A stretch of 18,179 nucleotides of DNA from the NCBI GenBank assembly GCA_021442965.1, contig JABUUX010000310.1, positions 1-18,179 on the forward strand, in the 5' to 3' direction. The notes beneath the pieces were generated by a model. It was not told the origin of the DNA. It made no database searches and saw only the letters and a list, made by a program, of their open reading frames with translations. The position numbers and the translations under genes are program-made. Below are positions 1-6,430 of this stretch, one piece after another (position 1 is the stretch's first letter; the number at the start of each line of letters is the position of its first letter). This stretch comes from Treponema sp. (GTDB taxonomy: Bacteria; Spirochaetota; Spirochaetia; Treponematales; Treponemataceae).

Positions 1-435
1 GTTGAAATGTTTGCCTACTCTACTCCGGAACAGTCAGACCAGATTCATGAACAGCTTCGAGCCATTGAAGAAGAAATCTTTACAGGACTCGGGCTTCCAT
101 TCCATGTTGTAGACACATGTACAGGAGACCTTGGAGCCCCTGCTTACAGAAAATGGGATTTGGAAGCCTGGATGCCAGGTCGAAACGGAGGTGAATACGG
201 AGAAGTTACTTCAACTTCAAACTGTACTGATTACCAGGCCCGTCGCCTTAACATCAAATACAAAGATGACGACGGAAAGAACAAATACGTTCACACCTTG
301 AATGGAACCGCCATAGCTGTAGGAAGAGCTATGCTTGCTATTTTGGAAAACTACCAGAACGCAGACGGTTCTGTAACAATTCCTGAAGTGCTTGTTCCAT
401 ACTGCGGTTTTGATAAGATTCTTCCAAAGAAATAA
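1..435 (+). CDS. serS: Seryl-tRNA synthetase, C-terminal part (5' end outside window)
   Basis: This is the C-terminal 144 residues of a class II aminoacyl-tRNA synthetase that charges tRNA-Ser with serine in the cytoplasm. The reading frame is open from base 1 (Val-Glu-Met-Phe), so the ATG at base 7 is internal and not the start. Family hallmarks visible here are VEMF at the beginning, [15 protein letters not shown], the [12 protein letters not shown] stretch (usually SSCSNC.DFQARR), and motif 3 as [20 protein letters not shown] with its conserved arginine, followed by ENYQ..DGSV.IPEVL.PY. It ends normally with TAA. The next gene starts 56 bases downstream on the same strand, with a hairpin in between. 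Identification is secure; only the upstream two thirds of the gene is missing. Confidence 0.97.
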   Translation, partial: VEMFAYSTPEQSDQIHEQLRAIEEEIFTGLGLPFHVVDTCTGDLGAPAYRKWDLEAWMPGRNGGEYGEVTSTSNCTDYQARRLNIKYKDDDGKNKYVHTLNGTAIAVGRAMLAILENYQNADGSVTIPEVLVPYCGFDKILPKK

Positions 436-438
436 TTT

Positions 439-463
439 TATGCCCGGCTTATGTCGGGGTATA
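439..463 (+). other. Hairpin in the serS to AI-2E gene gap
   Basis: A stem is formed by CCCGGC (443-448) and GTCGGG (453-458) around a TTAT loop. It extends outward by TATG (439-442) pairing with TATA (460-463) if G459 is bulged. It starts four bases after the serS stop. No T-run follows, so it does not look like a standard intrinsic terminator. It may be a weak terminator, a 3'-end stabiliser or a processing signal. No folding energy was computed. Confidence 0.4.
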
Positions 464-479
464 CCACAGTAATTCAAGT

Positions 480-484
480 AAGGA
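480..484 (+). promoter_or_regulatory. Ribosome binding site that fixes a TTG start
   Basis: AAGGA lies seven bases before the TTG at 492. No ATG in the same frame is available near it, so this site decides the start of the AI-2E family gene. Confidence 0.6.
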
Positions 485-491
485 TAAAATA

Positions 492-1628
492 TTGGAAAAC
501 AACAATTATTCTAAGCAAATTTTTTATATTCTATTTTTTATTGGAATTGTAGTTTTAGCCTTTGCCCTAAAAACACTGACATCAGTTCTACTTCCTGTAA
601 TTTTTGCAGTTGTTATAAGTCTTGTATTTTATCCTCTTGTAAAAAAAATGAATCAGAAGCTACACTGTCCTTGGACATTGGCTTCTGTTTTAGTAACAAT
701 ACTTACAGTTTTTATTGCTCTGGCAGCCTCGTCTTTGGTTGTAACAAGCCTTACTTCAATTTTAAGCCAGTATCCAAAGTATGAAGACAGATTTTTCAGT
801 ATTTATAAAAAAATAGCAGAACAGTTTAACCTTACCATTGATGAAAACAAATCTCTTATTCAAAATGTTCTGAATTTTTCTAAAATAAAAAATCTGATTC
901 AAAATTTTGTTTTAAATCTTTCACAAGGGCTTGTCTCTTTTGGAAAAAGCTTTCTCCTTATTTTTATTCTTATGTCTTTCCTTCTATTTGAAATGAAATT
1001 TGCTGATGAAAAAATAAAATCAGCATTTTCTTCAAACAATGAAAAAGTTTTGAATGCCATCAAGAATACTGTAAATAAAATTACTGCTTTTCTTTCTATA
1101 AAATTTTTTATTTCACTTGCAACCGGAATACTTGTTTTTGTATCTGCTATTTTTTTAAAAATGGACTTTCCTATTGTATGGGGATTTTTGGCATTTATTA
1201 TGAATTTTATTCCCACTTTTGGTTCAATTATTTCAACAATTTTTACAGTGCTATTTGCTTTTATTCAGTTCTATCCATCTTTATGGCAGACCATTACAAT
1301 ACTTCTTTTAATGCTTTCAATTAATATGATTCTTGGAAATATTCTGGAACCTAAAATAGAAGGCGAAGATTTAGGGCTTTCACCATTTGTTATTCTGGTA
1401 AGTCTTTCTTTGTGGGGTTACATATGGGGATTTATGGGGCTTCTTTTAGCAGTTCCAATGACTGTTATTTTAAAGGTTGTATGTGAAAACATTCCTCAAT
1501 TAAATTTCATAGCGGTCTTTTTAGGTAATTCTGGTAAAACAAAATCAAAACTAAAAAAATATAAAAAAAATAAATCATTTCAATTACCAGAAAATAAAAA
1601 TAATCCTGAAGAACAACACGAAAAATAA
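492..1628 (+). CDS. AI-2E family transporter (PF01594-type membrane protein)
   Basis: This is a polytopic inner-membrane protein of about 378 residues, the usual length for the family that includes TqsA/YdiK/PerM. Members have been linked to export of small molecules or ions, but the substrate here cannot be read from sequence. Hydrophobic segments lie near residues 8-50, 62-86, 150-168, 200-245, 250-285 and 300-330. The family signature regions are the loop FIMNFIPTFGSIIS and the C-terminal stretch NILEPKIEGEDLGLSPFVIL followed by WGYIWGFMGLLLAVP. The tail after residue 345 is Lys-rich and polar and so probably cytoplasmic. The start is TTG, supported by the AAGGA site. It probably shares transcription with serS, unless the hairpin at 439-463 ends the upstream transcript. 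It is convergent with the PilZ-like gene, 42 bases away, and I see no terminator between them. Confidence 0.9.
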   Translation: MENNNYSKQIFYILFFIGIVVLAFALKTLTSVLLPVIFAVVISLVFYPLVKKMNQKLHCPWTLASVLVTILTVFIALAASSLVVTSLTSILSQYPKYEDRFFSIYKKIAEQFNLTIDENKSLIQNVLNFSKIKNLIQNFVLNLSQGLVSFGKSFLLIFILMSFLLFEMKFADEKIKSAFSSNNEKVLNAIKNTVNKITAFLSIKFFISLATGILVFVSAIFLKMDFPIVWGFLAFIMNFIPTFGSIISTIFTVLFAFIQFYPSLWQTITILLLMLSINMILGNILEPKIEGEDLGLSPFVILVSLSLWGYIWGFMGLLLAVPMTVILKVVCENIPQLNFIAVFLGNSGKTKSKLKKYKKNKSFQLPENKNNPEEQHEK

Positions 1629-1670
1629 ATCTATATTAAAACAAAGCAATCAGAATTTTCTCTTTAAGAC

Positions 1671-2597
1671 CTAACAAAATAAACGACTGGTTGCTTTTTC
1701 ATACAAAAATCTAAGGTCTTCTTCCTGAATTGTAGTATAAACACAGTCTGCACAAAACTTTGTTCCACCTGCATCATTGTACAGTTTATTAACACGGCAG
1801 GTAACATAAATATCTCTGGAAACAATAGGTCCTTCTTTTAGAGTAAAACACATTTTTACTGCATACTCTGCACCACTTATTAAGGAAAAATTTCTGGACT
1901 CACTGCCAAGAACAAGTCTTTCATGATCAACATAAAGAATAGAAAGAGGTTTAACTCTATCCTGTAATGACTCAAATTTATTTTCTGAAACAAAAGTCAA
2001 AAAATTGCAAACAGGAATTAGTTGAATACCATTCCCAGCATTTTTTTCAACCTTTGCCTGTTCTACAAAAATTTCTAAATACTTTTTGGCCTTCTTTTGA
2101 TTTTCTAGGGGAATACTTTTCCAAACAGGTCTTGTAAAAAGTGGAGAATGTTGCCATGGAATACAATTCAAATTAACATCTGTACTGGTTCTGCATTCAT
2201 AATATAAACTGCAAGTAAAATCAAACTTATGTTTTTCATTTAAATCCTGTATATAATTAATAGATTCAGGAAGTAAAATTTCAAGTCCATTGGAAGAATC
2301 AGATACTACTGAAGTAAAGTACAACCCCACTCGATTAAAATAAAATTCGACTTTTACATTTTTACCGGCAAATGAAAGAACTGACTGAGGAGGATTTTCC
2401 AAAAGGATTTTTCCGTTATTAAAAGCTTTAACAGACTCCCCTTTTAATGCTACAGGAAAAACAGCTGAAGAAAGAGGTTGTATACCATCACAATTATTTT
2501 TTTGTTCAAGCGGTGTAAGAGTAACAGGAACATTTCCATCAATCAGATACTGTAAAACAAGGTCTCTTTCGATTCCGGTAAGTCTAGTCTTTTCCAT
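1671..2597 (-). CDS. YcgR/PilZ-like protein of unknown function
   Basis: This is a cytoplasmic protein of 308 residues with no signal peptide or membrane segment. Residues about 78-115 (G-KNVKVEFYFNRVGLYFTSVV, then LEILLPESI) match the pattern of the YcgR-type flagellar-brake domain that precedes PilZ. Residues about 235-305 (SGAEYAVKMCFTL, then IYVTCRVNKLYNDAGGTKF, then EEDLRFLYEKATSR) resemble the second half of a PilZ barrel and its closing helix. Between them lies an unusual helical, Lys-rich stretch (about 165-195). I do not find the RxxxR and D/NxSxxG motifs that bind cyclic di-GMP, so binding is uncertain. The ATG has a strong GGAG site seven bases upstream, located inside the preceding lipoprotein gene, whose last 14 bases overlap it; the two are therefore translationally coupled. 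The family call is by eye and moderate. A treponemal protein of unknown function is the safe alternative. Confidence 0.5.
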   Translation of the reverse strand: MEKTRLTGIERDLVLQYLIDGNVPVTLTPLEQKNNCDGIQPLSSAVFPVALKGESVKAFNNGKILLENPPQSVLSFAGKNVKVEFYFNRVGLYFTSVVSDSSNGLEILLPESINYIQDLNEKHKFDFTCSLYYECRTSTDVNLNCIPWQHSPLFTRPVWKSIPLENQKKAKKYLEIFVEQAKVEKNAGNGIQLIPVCNFLTFVSENKFESLQDRVKPLSILYVDHERLVLGSESRNFSLISGAEYAVKMCFTLKEGPIVSRDIYVTCRVNKLYNDAGGTKFCADCVYTTIQEEDLRFLYEKATSRLFC

Positions 2598-3276
2598 TTG
2601 CTTTCTCCATACCAGTAATTTTTATTTGCGAAAATTTATTAGTTTCGGTTGAAACAAAAAGAATAATATCTAAATGCTCTGTCTGATAAAAAAATCTGAC
2701 GGGGATTTGAATTTCATGTTCTGATTGAAATCCTTTTCCCAAAATAAAATTGCTGAAAACAGGTTTCAATGATTCTTCGGTTTGAATAATGTAGATTTCA
2801 TCTATTTTCCTATTGAAGAAAATATTTTCCAAATCATCAATAAAGAATACAAAAGAAAAAATTGATTCACGATTAAAAAAAGTCTCCCCACTATATATGT
2901 CTTTTGAAATAGCAGAACAAAAATCTTTTACAATTTGTATTGTGGACACTGGAATATTTGAAATATCCAAAGAAGCAAAACCTTCAATAAATGGAAAAAC
3001 AGGATCTTCTGGATAAGATGAAACCTTCATAACTTCAGAAGTAAGCCTCAAAGATGAAGAAACATAATCTGTTCTGGAAATATCTTTTTTAAGACGCTCC
3101 CCTTCAATTTCTTTTGTCCAAAGTGCTGATTCAGTTTTCCCATTTACAAGGCTTTTTAGAGAATCAGAAGAATCAATAGTTTCAGTAACGTTTTCTGAAT
3201 TTGAACATGAAAAAAAGAGAAATAATAAAAATAAAGGTAAAAACCAAAAACTCTTCATCTTTTTCAATTTTACCAT
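2584..3276 (-). CDS. Putative lipoprotein of unknown function
   Basis: I do not recognise this 230-residue protein. Its N-terminus is basic (MVKLKKMK), followed by a hydrophobic stretch ending in L-F-F-S-C, with Cys24 as the predicted lipidation site; a serine before the cysteine and bulky residues before that are typical of spirochaete lipoboxes. The mature part starts with a Ser/Glu/Asn-rich tether. It has no metal or catalytic motif that I can name. A block of alternating hydrophobic strands runs from about 130 to 225, suggesting a small beta-rich domain in the periplasm or on the cell surface. The start at 3276 is preferred over the in-frame ATG at 3258 because AAGGA lies seven bases before the former. 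It is the first gene of a two-gene unit with the PilZ-like gene, and it is divergent from the ComFB-domain gene, 77 bases away. Confidence 0.75.
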   Translation of the reverse strand: MVKLKKMKSFWFLPLFLLFLFFSCSNSENVTETIDSSDSLKSLVNGKTESALWTKEIEGERLKKDISRTDYVSSSLRLTSEVMKVSSYPEDPVFPFIEGFASLDISNIPVSTIQIVKDFCSAISKDIYSGETFFNRESIFSFVFFIDDLENIFFNRKIDEIYIIQTEESLKPVFSNFILGKGFQSEHEIQIPVRFFYQTEHLDIILFVSTETNKFSQIKITGMEKANGKD

Positions 3277-3320
3277 AATACATTCCTTTTGTCTTTTACC
3301 TTTTATTCTGCAAATTTTTA

Positions 3321-3329
3321 TGTTATAAT
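3321..3329 (+). promoter_or_regulatory. Extended -10 promoter for the ComFB-domain gene
   Basis: TGT followed by TATAAT (3324-3329) is a perfect -10 hexamer with the TGn extension. The -35 region at the right distance (around 3301-3306) is T-rich but not a good TTGACA match, which is common for extended -10 promoters. The hexamer is 24 bases before the ATG at 3354. It would drive the four-gene plus-strand run. Confidence 0.6.
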
Positions 3330-3343
3330 TTAAATATATTTTC

Positions 3344-3348
3344 GGAGG
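3344..3348 (+). promoter_or_regulatory. Strong ribosome binding site of the ComFB-domain gene
   Basis: GGAGG lies five bases before the ATG at 3354. It is the best Shine-Dalgarno match seen in the window and confirms that start. Confidence 0.7.
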
Positions 3349-3353
3349 TTTCT

Positions 3354-4076
3354 ATGAATATCCACAACGCAATGGAAGATGCCGTAACTAAACAGGTAAA
3401 TTTACTTTATGAACAGCTAAAAAAAGAACACATAAAATGGCTTAACTGCGATTGTGAAACATGCAGACTTGATACAATCTGTTATGTACTAAACAGAACT
3501 CAACCGAAGTATTCCGTATCAGAAAGAGGTGTACTTCATAATGCCCTTGACTTGGAGGATTCCCAGCTTAAGGCAGATCTTACATCTTTGGCTTTAGATG
3601 GAATACGAATCATTAACAGTTCCAAACGTGCCTATCATGCAGCAAATCAAGTATCTGAAATAAATGAAGTTGAAGATAATGCCGATTCATACTATAACTT
3701 CCCTATCATCATTGGAGCTGTTTATGACGGTGCCAGTTTTGAGCCTTTAGATAATGCAAAAATTGTACTTAAAATTGACGGAATTGAAGCTGAAATGTCA
3801 GACACAACCTGGTCAAATCCTTCGCGAACATATAACTCTACAAAAGGAACTTATTCATTCTGGCCTAAATCTCAAGAATGCAAAAATGGAAAAGATGCAA
3901 AATCTTTTAAACTGACTTTTGAAATTTCTGCAAAAAATTATGAATCAAGTATTTACGCTGTAGAACTGCCTCTTTTACCTGAAAACAAAAAAAAATCATC
4001 TCTTGAATCAACTATTTCTTTAAAAATAAAAGATATTTTCCTTTTTGAAGAAACAAAAGAAAGAGAAGAAAACTAA
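3354..4076 (+). CDS. ComFB-domain protein with a C-terminal beta-sandwich-like domain
   Basis: This is a 240-residue soluble protein. Residues 1-60 match the late-competence ComFB family (PF10719): an N-terminal helix (MEDAVTKQVNLLYEQL), then four cysteines C32, C34, C37 and C43 in NCDCETCRLDTIC, then YVLNRTQPKYSVSERG, close to the family pattern C.C..C..D....ALN...P.Y.VS. The cysteines probably bind zinc. ComFB of Bacillus lies in the comF operon without a clear role, and the family has been proposed to bind cyclic dinucleotides. Residues about 115-215 (GAVYDGASFEPLDNAKIVLK, later GTYSFWP and FKLTFEIS) look like an Ig-like or carboxypeptidase-regulatory beta domain. An acidic linker (VSEINEVEDNAD) joins the two. 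It has its own promoter and leads the run to rlmK, with a 14-17 base gap. The ComFB call is firm; the function is not known. Confidence 0.82.
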   Translation: MNIHNAMEDAVTKQVNLLYEQLKKEHIKWLNCDCETCRLDTICYVLNRTQPKYSVSERGVLHNALDLEDSQLKADLTSLALDGIRIINSSKRAYHAANQVSEINEVEDNADSYYNFPIIIGAVYDGASFEPLDNAKIVLKIDGIEAEMSDTTWSNPSRTYNSTKGTYSFWPKSQECKNGKDAKSFKLTFEISAKNYESSIYAVELPLLPENKKKSSLESTISLKIKDIFLFEETKEREEN

Positions 4077-4093
4077 ACTGCAGGTATTGTTTG

Positions 4094-5206
4094 ATGACAG
4101 AAAAAGACAATTACCAGGCAGAAATTTTTTTTAACCGTATCTCAAAAAAATTTCGGGAACTGAAAAAATGGGCGCGAAAAAATCGTATTACCTGCTTTAG
4201 AGTTTATGACAAAGATATTCCAGAAATTCCTCTCTGCTTGGATATATATGAATTTCTTCCGGAAGATATAACAAATCCCGTTGATTGTGCGCGATTTCTT
4301 TCCAATCAAAATCAGAGACAATCTGATAATGACCGAACTGTTGAAGCCGAAATAGCTGAAAGACGGTTTGCAGTTCTATATCTTTATGAAAGACCTTATG
4401 AAAAAGATGAATCTGAAGAAGAAGAATGGCTAAATTTAATGGCAGAAATGGTGTGTAAACTATTTTCTATTCCTGCGTCTCATATAATAAAAAAACAAAG
4501 AAAACATCAGAAAGGATTGAACCAGTATGAAAAAGAAATTGATGCTCTTTCTATTACGGGGGTTGTTCAAGAACAGGGCGAACTTTTTAAGGTTGACCTT
4601 ACATCCTACATTGACACTGGTTTATTTTTTGATCATAGACCGTTACGAAATTTAATCAGGGAAAAATCATCAGGGAAATCTGTACTAAATCTTTTCTGTT
4701 ACACTGGAAGCATTTCGCTTTATGCGGCTAGCGGAAATGCCCGTAGAGTTGAATCTTGTGACTTATCGAATACTTATCTTTCATGGGCAAAAGAAAATTT
4801 TCTTCTAAATGGATTTACAGACAAAAATAAATTCCATTTTATAAAAGGTGATGTTATGCAGATTCTGGATGAAAAAATTGAATCTTTTGAGCCTGAAAAT
4901 AGATACGACATCATCATTCTGGATCCACCAACTTTTAGTAACAGCAAAATGGCTAAAAGTACACTTGACATTAACAAAGACTGGCCAAATCTTGTTTATA
5001 AATGTTTAAACCTATTAAATCCAATGGGCACTCTTTACTTTTCAACAAATTCCAAGCGTCTTATTTTTGAAAGAAATTTAATACCTCAAGCAACAAAAAA
5101 CGGATACTCTATTCTTACATCCGATATTACAGAACAGACAATTCCTGAAGATTTTAAAGGTTCGAATCCTCATAAAGCTTATGAATTAAGAGTTGGTAAA
5201 AAGTGA
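4094..5206 (+). CDS. rlmK: RlmK-like 23S rRNA methyltransferase (stand-alone)
   Basis: This is a 370-residue class I SAM-dependent methyltransferase closely resembling the C-terminal half of E. coli RlmKL, which makes 7-methylguanine at position 2069 of 23S rRNA. Visible signatures in order are FFNRISKKFRELKKWARKN (13-30), CFRVYDKDIPE (34-44), QRKHQKGLNQYEK (135-147), DTGLFFDHRPLR (174-185), the SAM-binding motif VLNLFCYTGSISLYAASG (197-214), and the catalytic LDPPTFSNSK (276-285). The RlmL half (THUMP plus the m2G2445 enzyme) is absent, so this is a single-activity protein. A TTG at 4091 directly precedes the ATG. AGG at 4082-4084 fits either start, and ATG was preferred. Its TGA overlaps the GTG start of the next gene (GTGA). 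Methylation at G2069 is inferred from the family. Confidence 0.85.
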   Translation: MTEKDNYQAEIFFNRISKKFRELKKWARKNRITCFRVYDKDIPEIPLCLDIYEFLPEDITNPVDCARFLSNQNQRQSDNDRTVEAEIAERRFAVLYLYERPYEKDESEEEEWLNLMAEMVCKLFSIPASHIIKKQRKHQKGLNQYEKEIDALSITGVVQEQGELFKVDLTSYIDTGLFFDHRPLRNLIREKSSGKSVLNLFCYTGSISLYAASGNARRVESCDLSNTYLSWAKENFLLNGFTDKNKFHFIKGDVMQILDEKIESFEPENRYDIIILDPPTFSNSKMAKSTLDINKDWPNLVYKCLNLLNPMGTLYFSTNSKRLIFERNLIPQATKNGYSILTSDITEQTIPEDFKGSNPHKAYELRVGKK

Positions 5207-6426
5207 AAAAAAGTTTTTTTCTTTTTCTTTCAGCAATTCTGTTTTTTTCTTGTAAGTCTCTTCCAGATAATGAAGTTCTTGAAGAAATTCAAAATGAAAA
5301 TATTTATGAAATTGATTCACAATACGATATTTCAAAATACACACCTCAGCCATTACCACCTAAAGCAGATGAACTGACATTGGTTTTTGGTGGAGATATT
5401 ATGGCTCACAGCCCAAATTATTCCTTAAATGATTACAACAAAATTTGGGCTGGAATAAAAGATATTACATCAGACTCAGATTTTACCTTTGGAAATATAG
5501 AAGCCCCTGTTGCAGATAATCTTGAAATGTCAACATATCCAAATTTTAATATGCATTCCTCCTACGTTCAGGCAGCTATTGATTCAGGATTCAATGTATT
5601 TTCACTTTCCAATAATCATTCAAATGACAAATACCTGGAAGGTATTAAAGCAACTATAAGCTACTCTGAAAAAATCACAACAAAATATGCACAGAAAGAA
5701 AGAAAGATATATTTTTCTGGATTAAAAAATGGAGAAAAAGATGATTTTTCTTATTGCATCATACAAAAAAATGGATGGAATATTGTTTTCGTTGCTATAA
5801 CACAACTTTTGAACAGAAATGATTATTCATCATATATAAACTACGTCCCTTCCAGAAAAGAAAATAAAGAAAATTTTATTAAATGGTGTAAAAAACTTAG
5901 ATCAGAAAATCCTTGTGATCTTTTTATACTTTCATTACACACAAATGAAGAAGAATATGTAAGAGAAGTCTCTAAAAAGCAGCGAAACTGGTATAACGAA
6001 CTTTTTGATTCAGGAATTGATGTTATATGGGCAAATCATGCACATATTATTAAACATCAGGAAAAAATCAAAACAGAAACTTCCAATCGTTACCCGTCAA
6101 AACTTCTTATGTGTGCAAATGGCAACACTATCAGTGCACAAAGAACAAAACCAAATTTAAAATCCAGTTTTACAGAAAGAGATGATACTGGAGACGGTCT
6201 TCTTTACAAAGTTACATTTAGAAAAATGCCCGAAAGTAAAAAACCTTATATTTATAAAACGGAAAGATTTTTTATTACAACTTATATTAATACTGCTTAT
6301 GAATATATCTTAAAAAAACTCGATCAAAATTTTATTGACTACCTTGTAGAAAACCGCCCTTCATGGGTAGAATATATAAAAAAACGTAAGGCAATATGTG
6401 AAGCCATAGAGGACAAATCCTTATAA
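5203..6426 (+). CDS. CapA/PGA_cap-family lipoprotein (metallophosphatase-like fold)
   Basis: This is a 407-residue exported lipoprotein: MKKS, then a hydrophobic core ending L-F-F-S-C with Cys17 as the lipidation site. The region from 57 to about 310 matches the bacterial CapA / poly-gamma-glutamate capsule synthesis family (PF09587): GGDIM (63-67), GNIEAPV (97-103), SNNHSND (136-142), LHTNEEEY (245-252) and ANHAHI (277-282). These correspond to the metal-binding blocks GD.M, N.E, NNH..D, HWG.EY and GHHPH of the family; two are modified, HWG to HTN and GHHPH to ANHAH. Whether it is an enzyme, and on what substrate, is unknown. The GTG start overlaps the stop of rlmK by four bases, so translational coupling is likely. 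No other polyglutamate synthesis gene (capB, capC) is nearby, which argues against a capsule role. Confidence 0.83.
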   Translation: MKKSFFLFLSAILFFSCKSLPDNEVLEEIQNENIYEIDSQYDISKYTPQPLPPKADELTLVFGGDIMAHSPNYSLNDYNKIWAGIKDITSDSDFTFGNIEAPVADNLEMSTYPNFNMHSSYVQAAIDSGFNVFSLSNNHSNDKYLEGIKATISYSEKITTKYAQKERKIYFSGLKNGEKDDFSYCIIQKNGWNIVFVAITQLLNRNDYSSYINYVPSRKENKENFIKWCKKLRSENPCDLFILSLHTNEEEYVREVSKKQRNWYNELFDSGIDVIWANHAHIIKHQEKIKTETSNRYPSKLLMCANGNTISAQRTKPNLKSSFTERDDTGDGLLYKVTFRKMPESKKPYIYKTERFFITTYINTAYEYILKKLDQNFIDYLVENRPSWVEYIKKRKAICEAIEDKSL

Positions 6427-6430
6427 ATAT

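Noticed and set aside
899..1216. Minus-strand open frame of 105 codons inside the AI-2E family gene
   Set aside because: It lies wholly opposite a confidently identified membrane protein gene, and its product has no recognisable domain.
1629..1670. Terminator between the AI-2E gene and the PilZ-like gene
   Set aside because: The 42-base convergent gap is AT-rich, but I find no inverted repeat with a T-run on either strand.
5203..6426. Capsule (poly-gamma-glutamate) synthesis operon
   Set aside because: Only the CapA-type fold is present; no ligase or transport partner genes flank it, so a capsule role is not supported.
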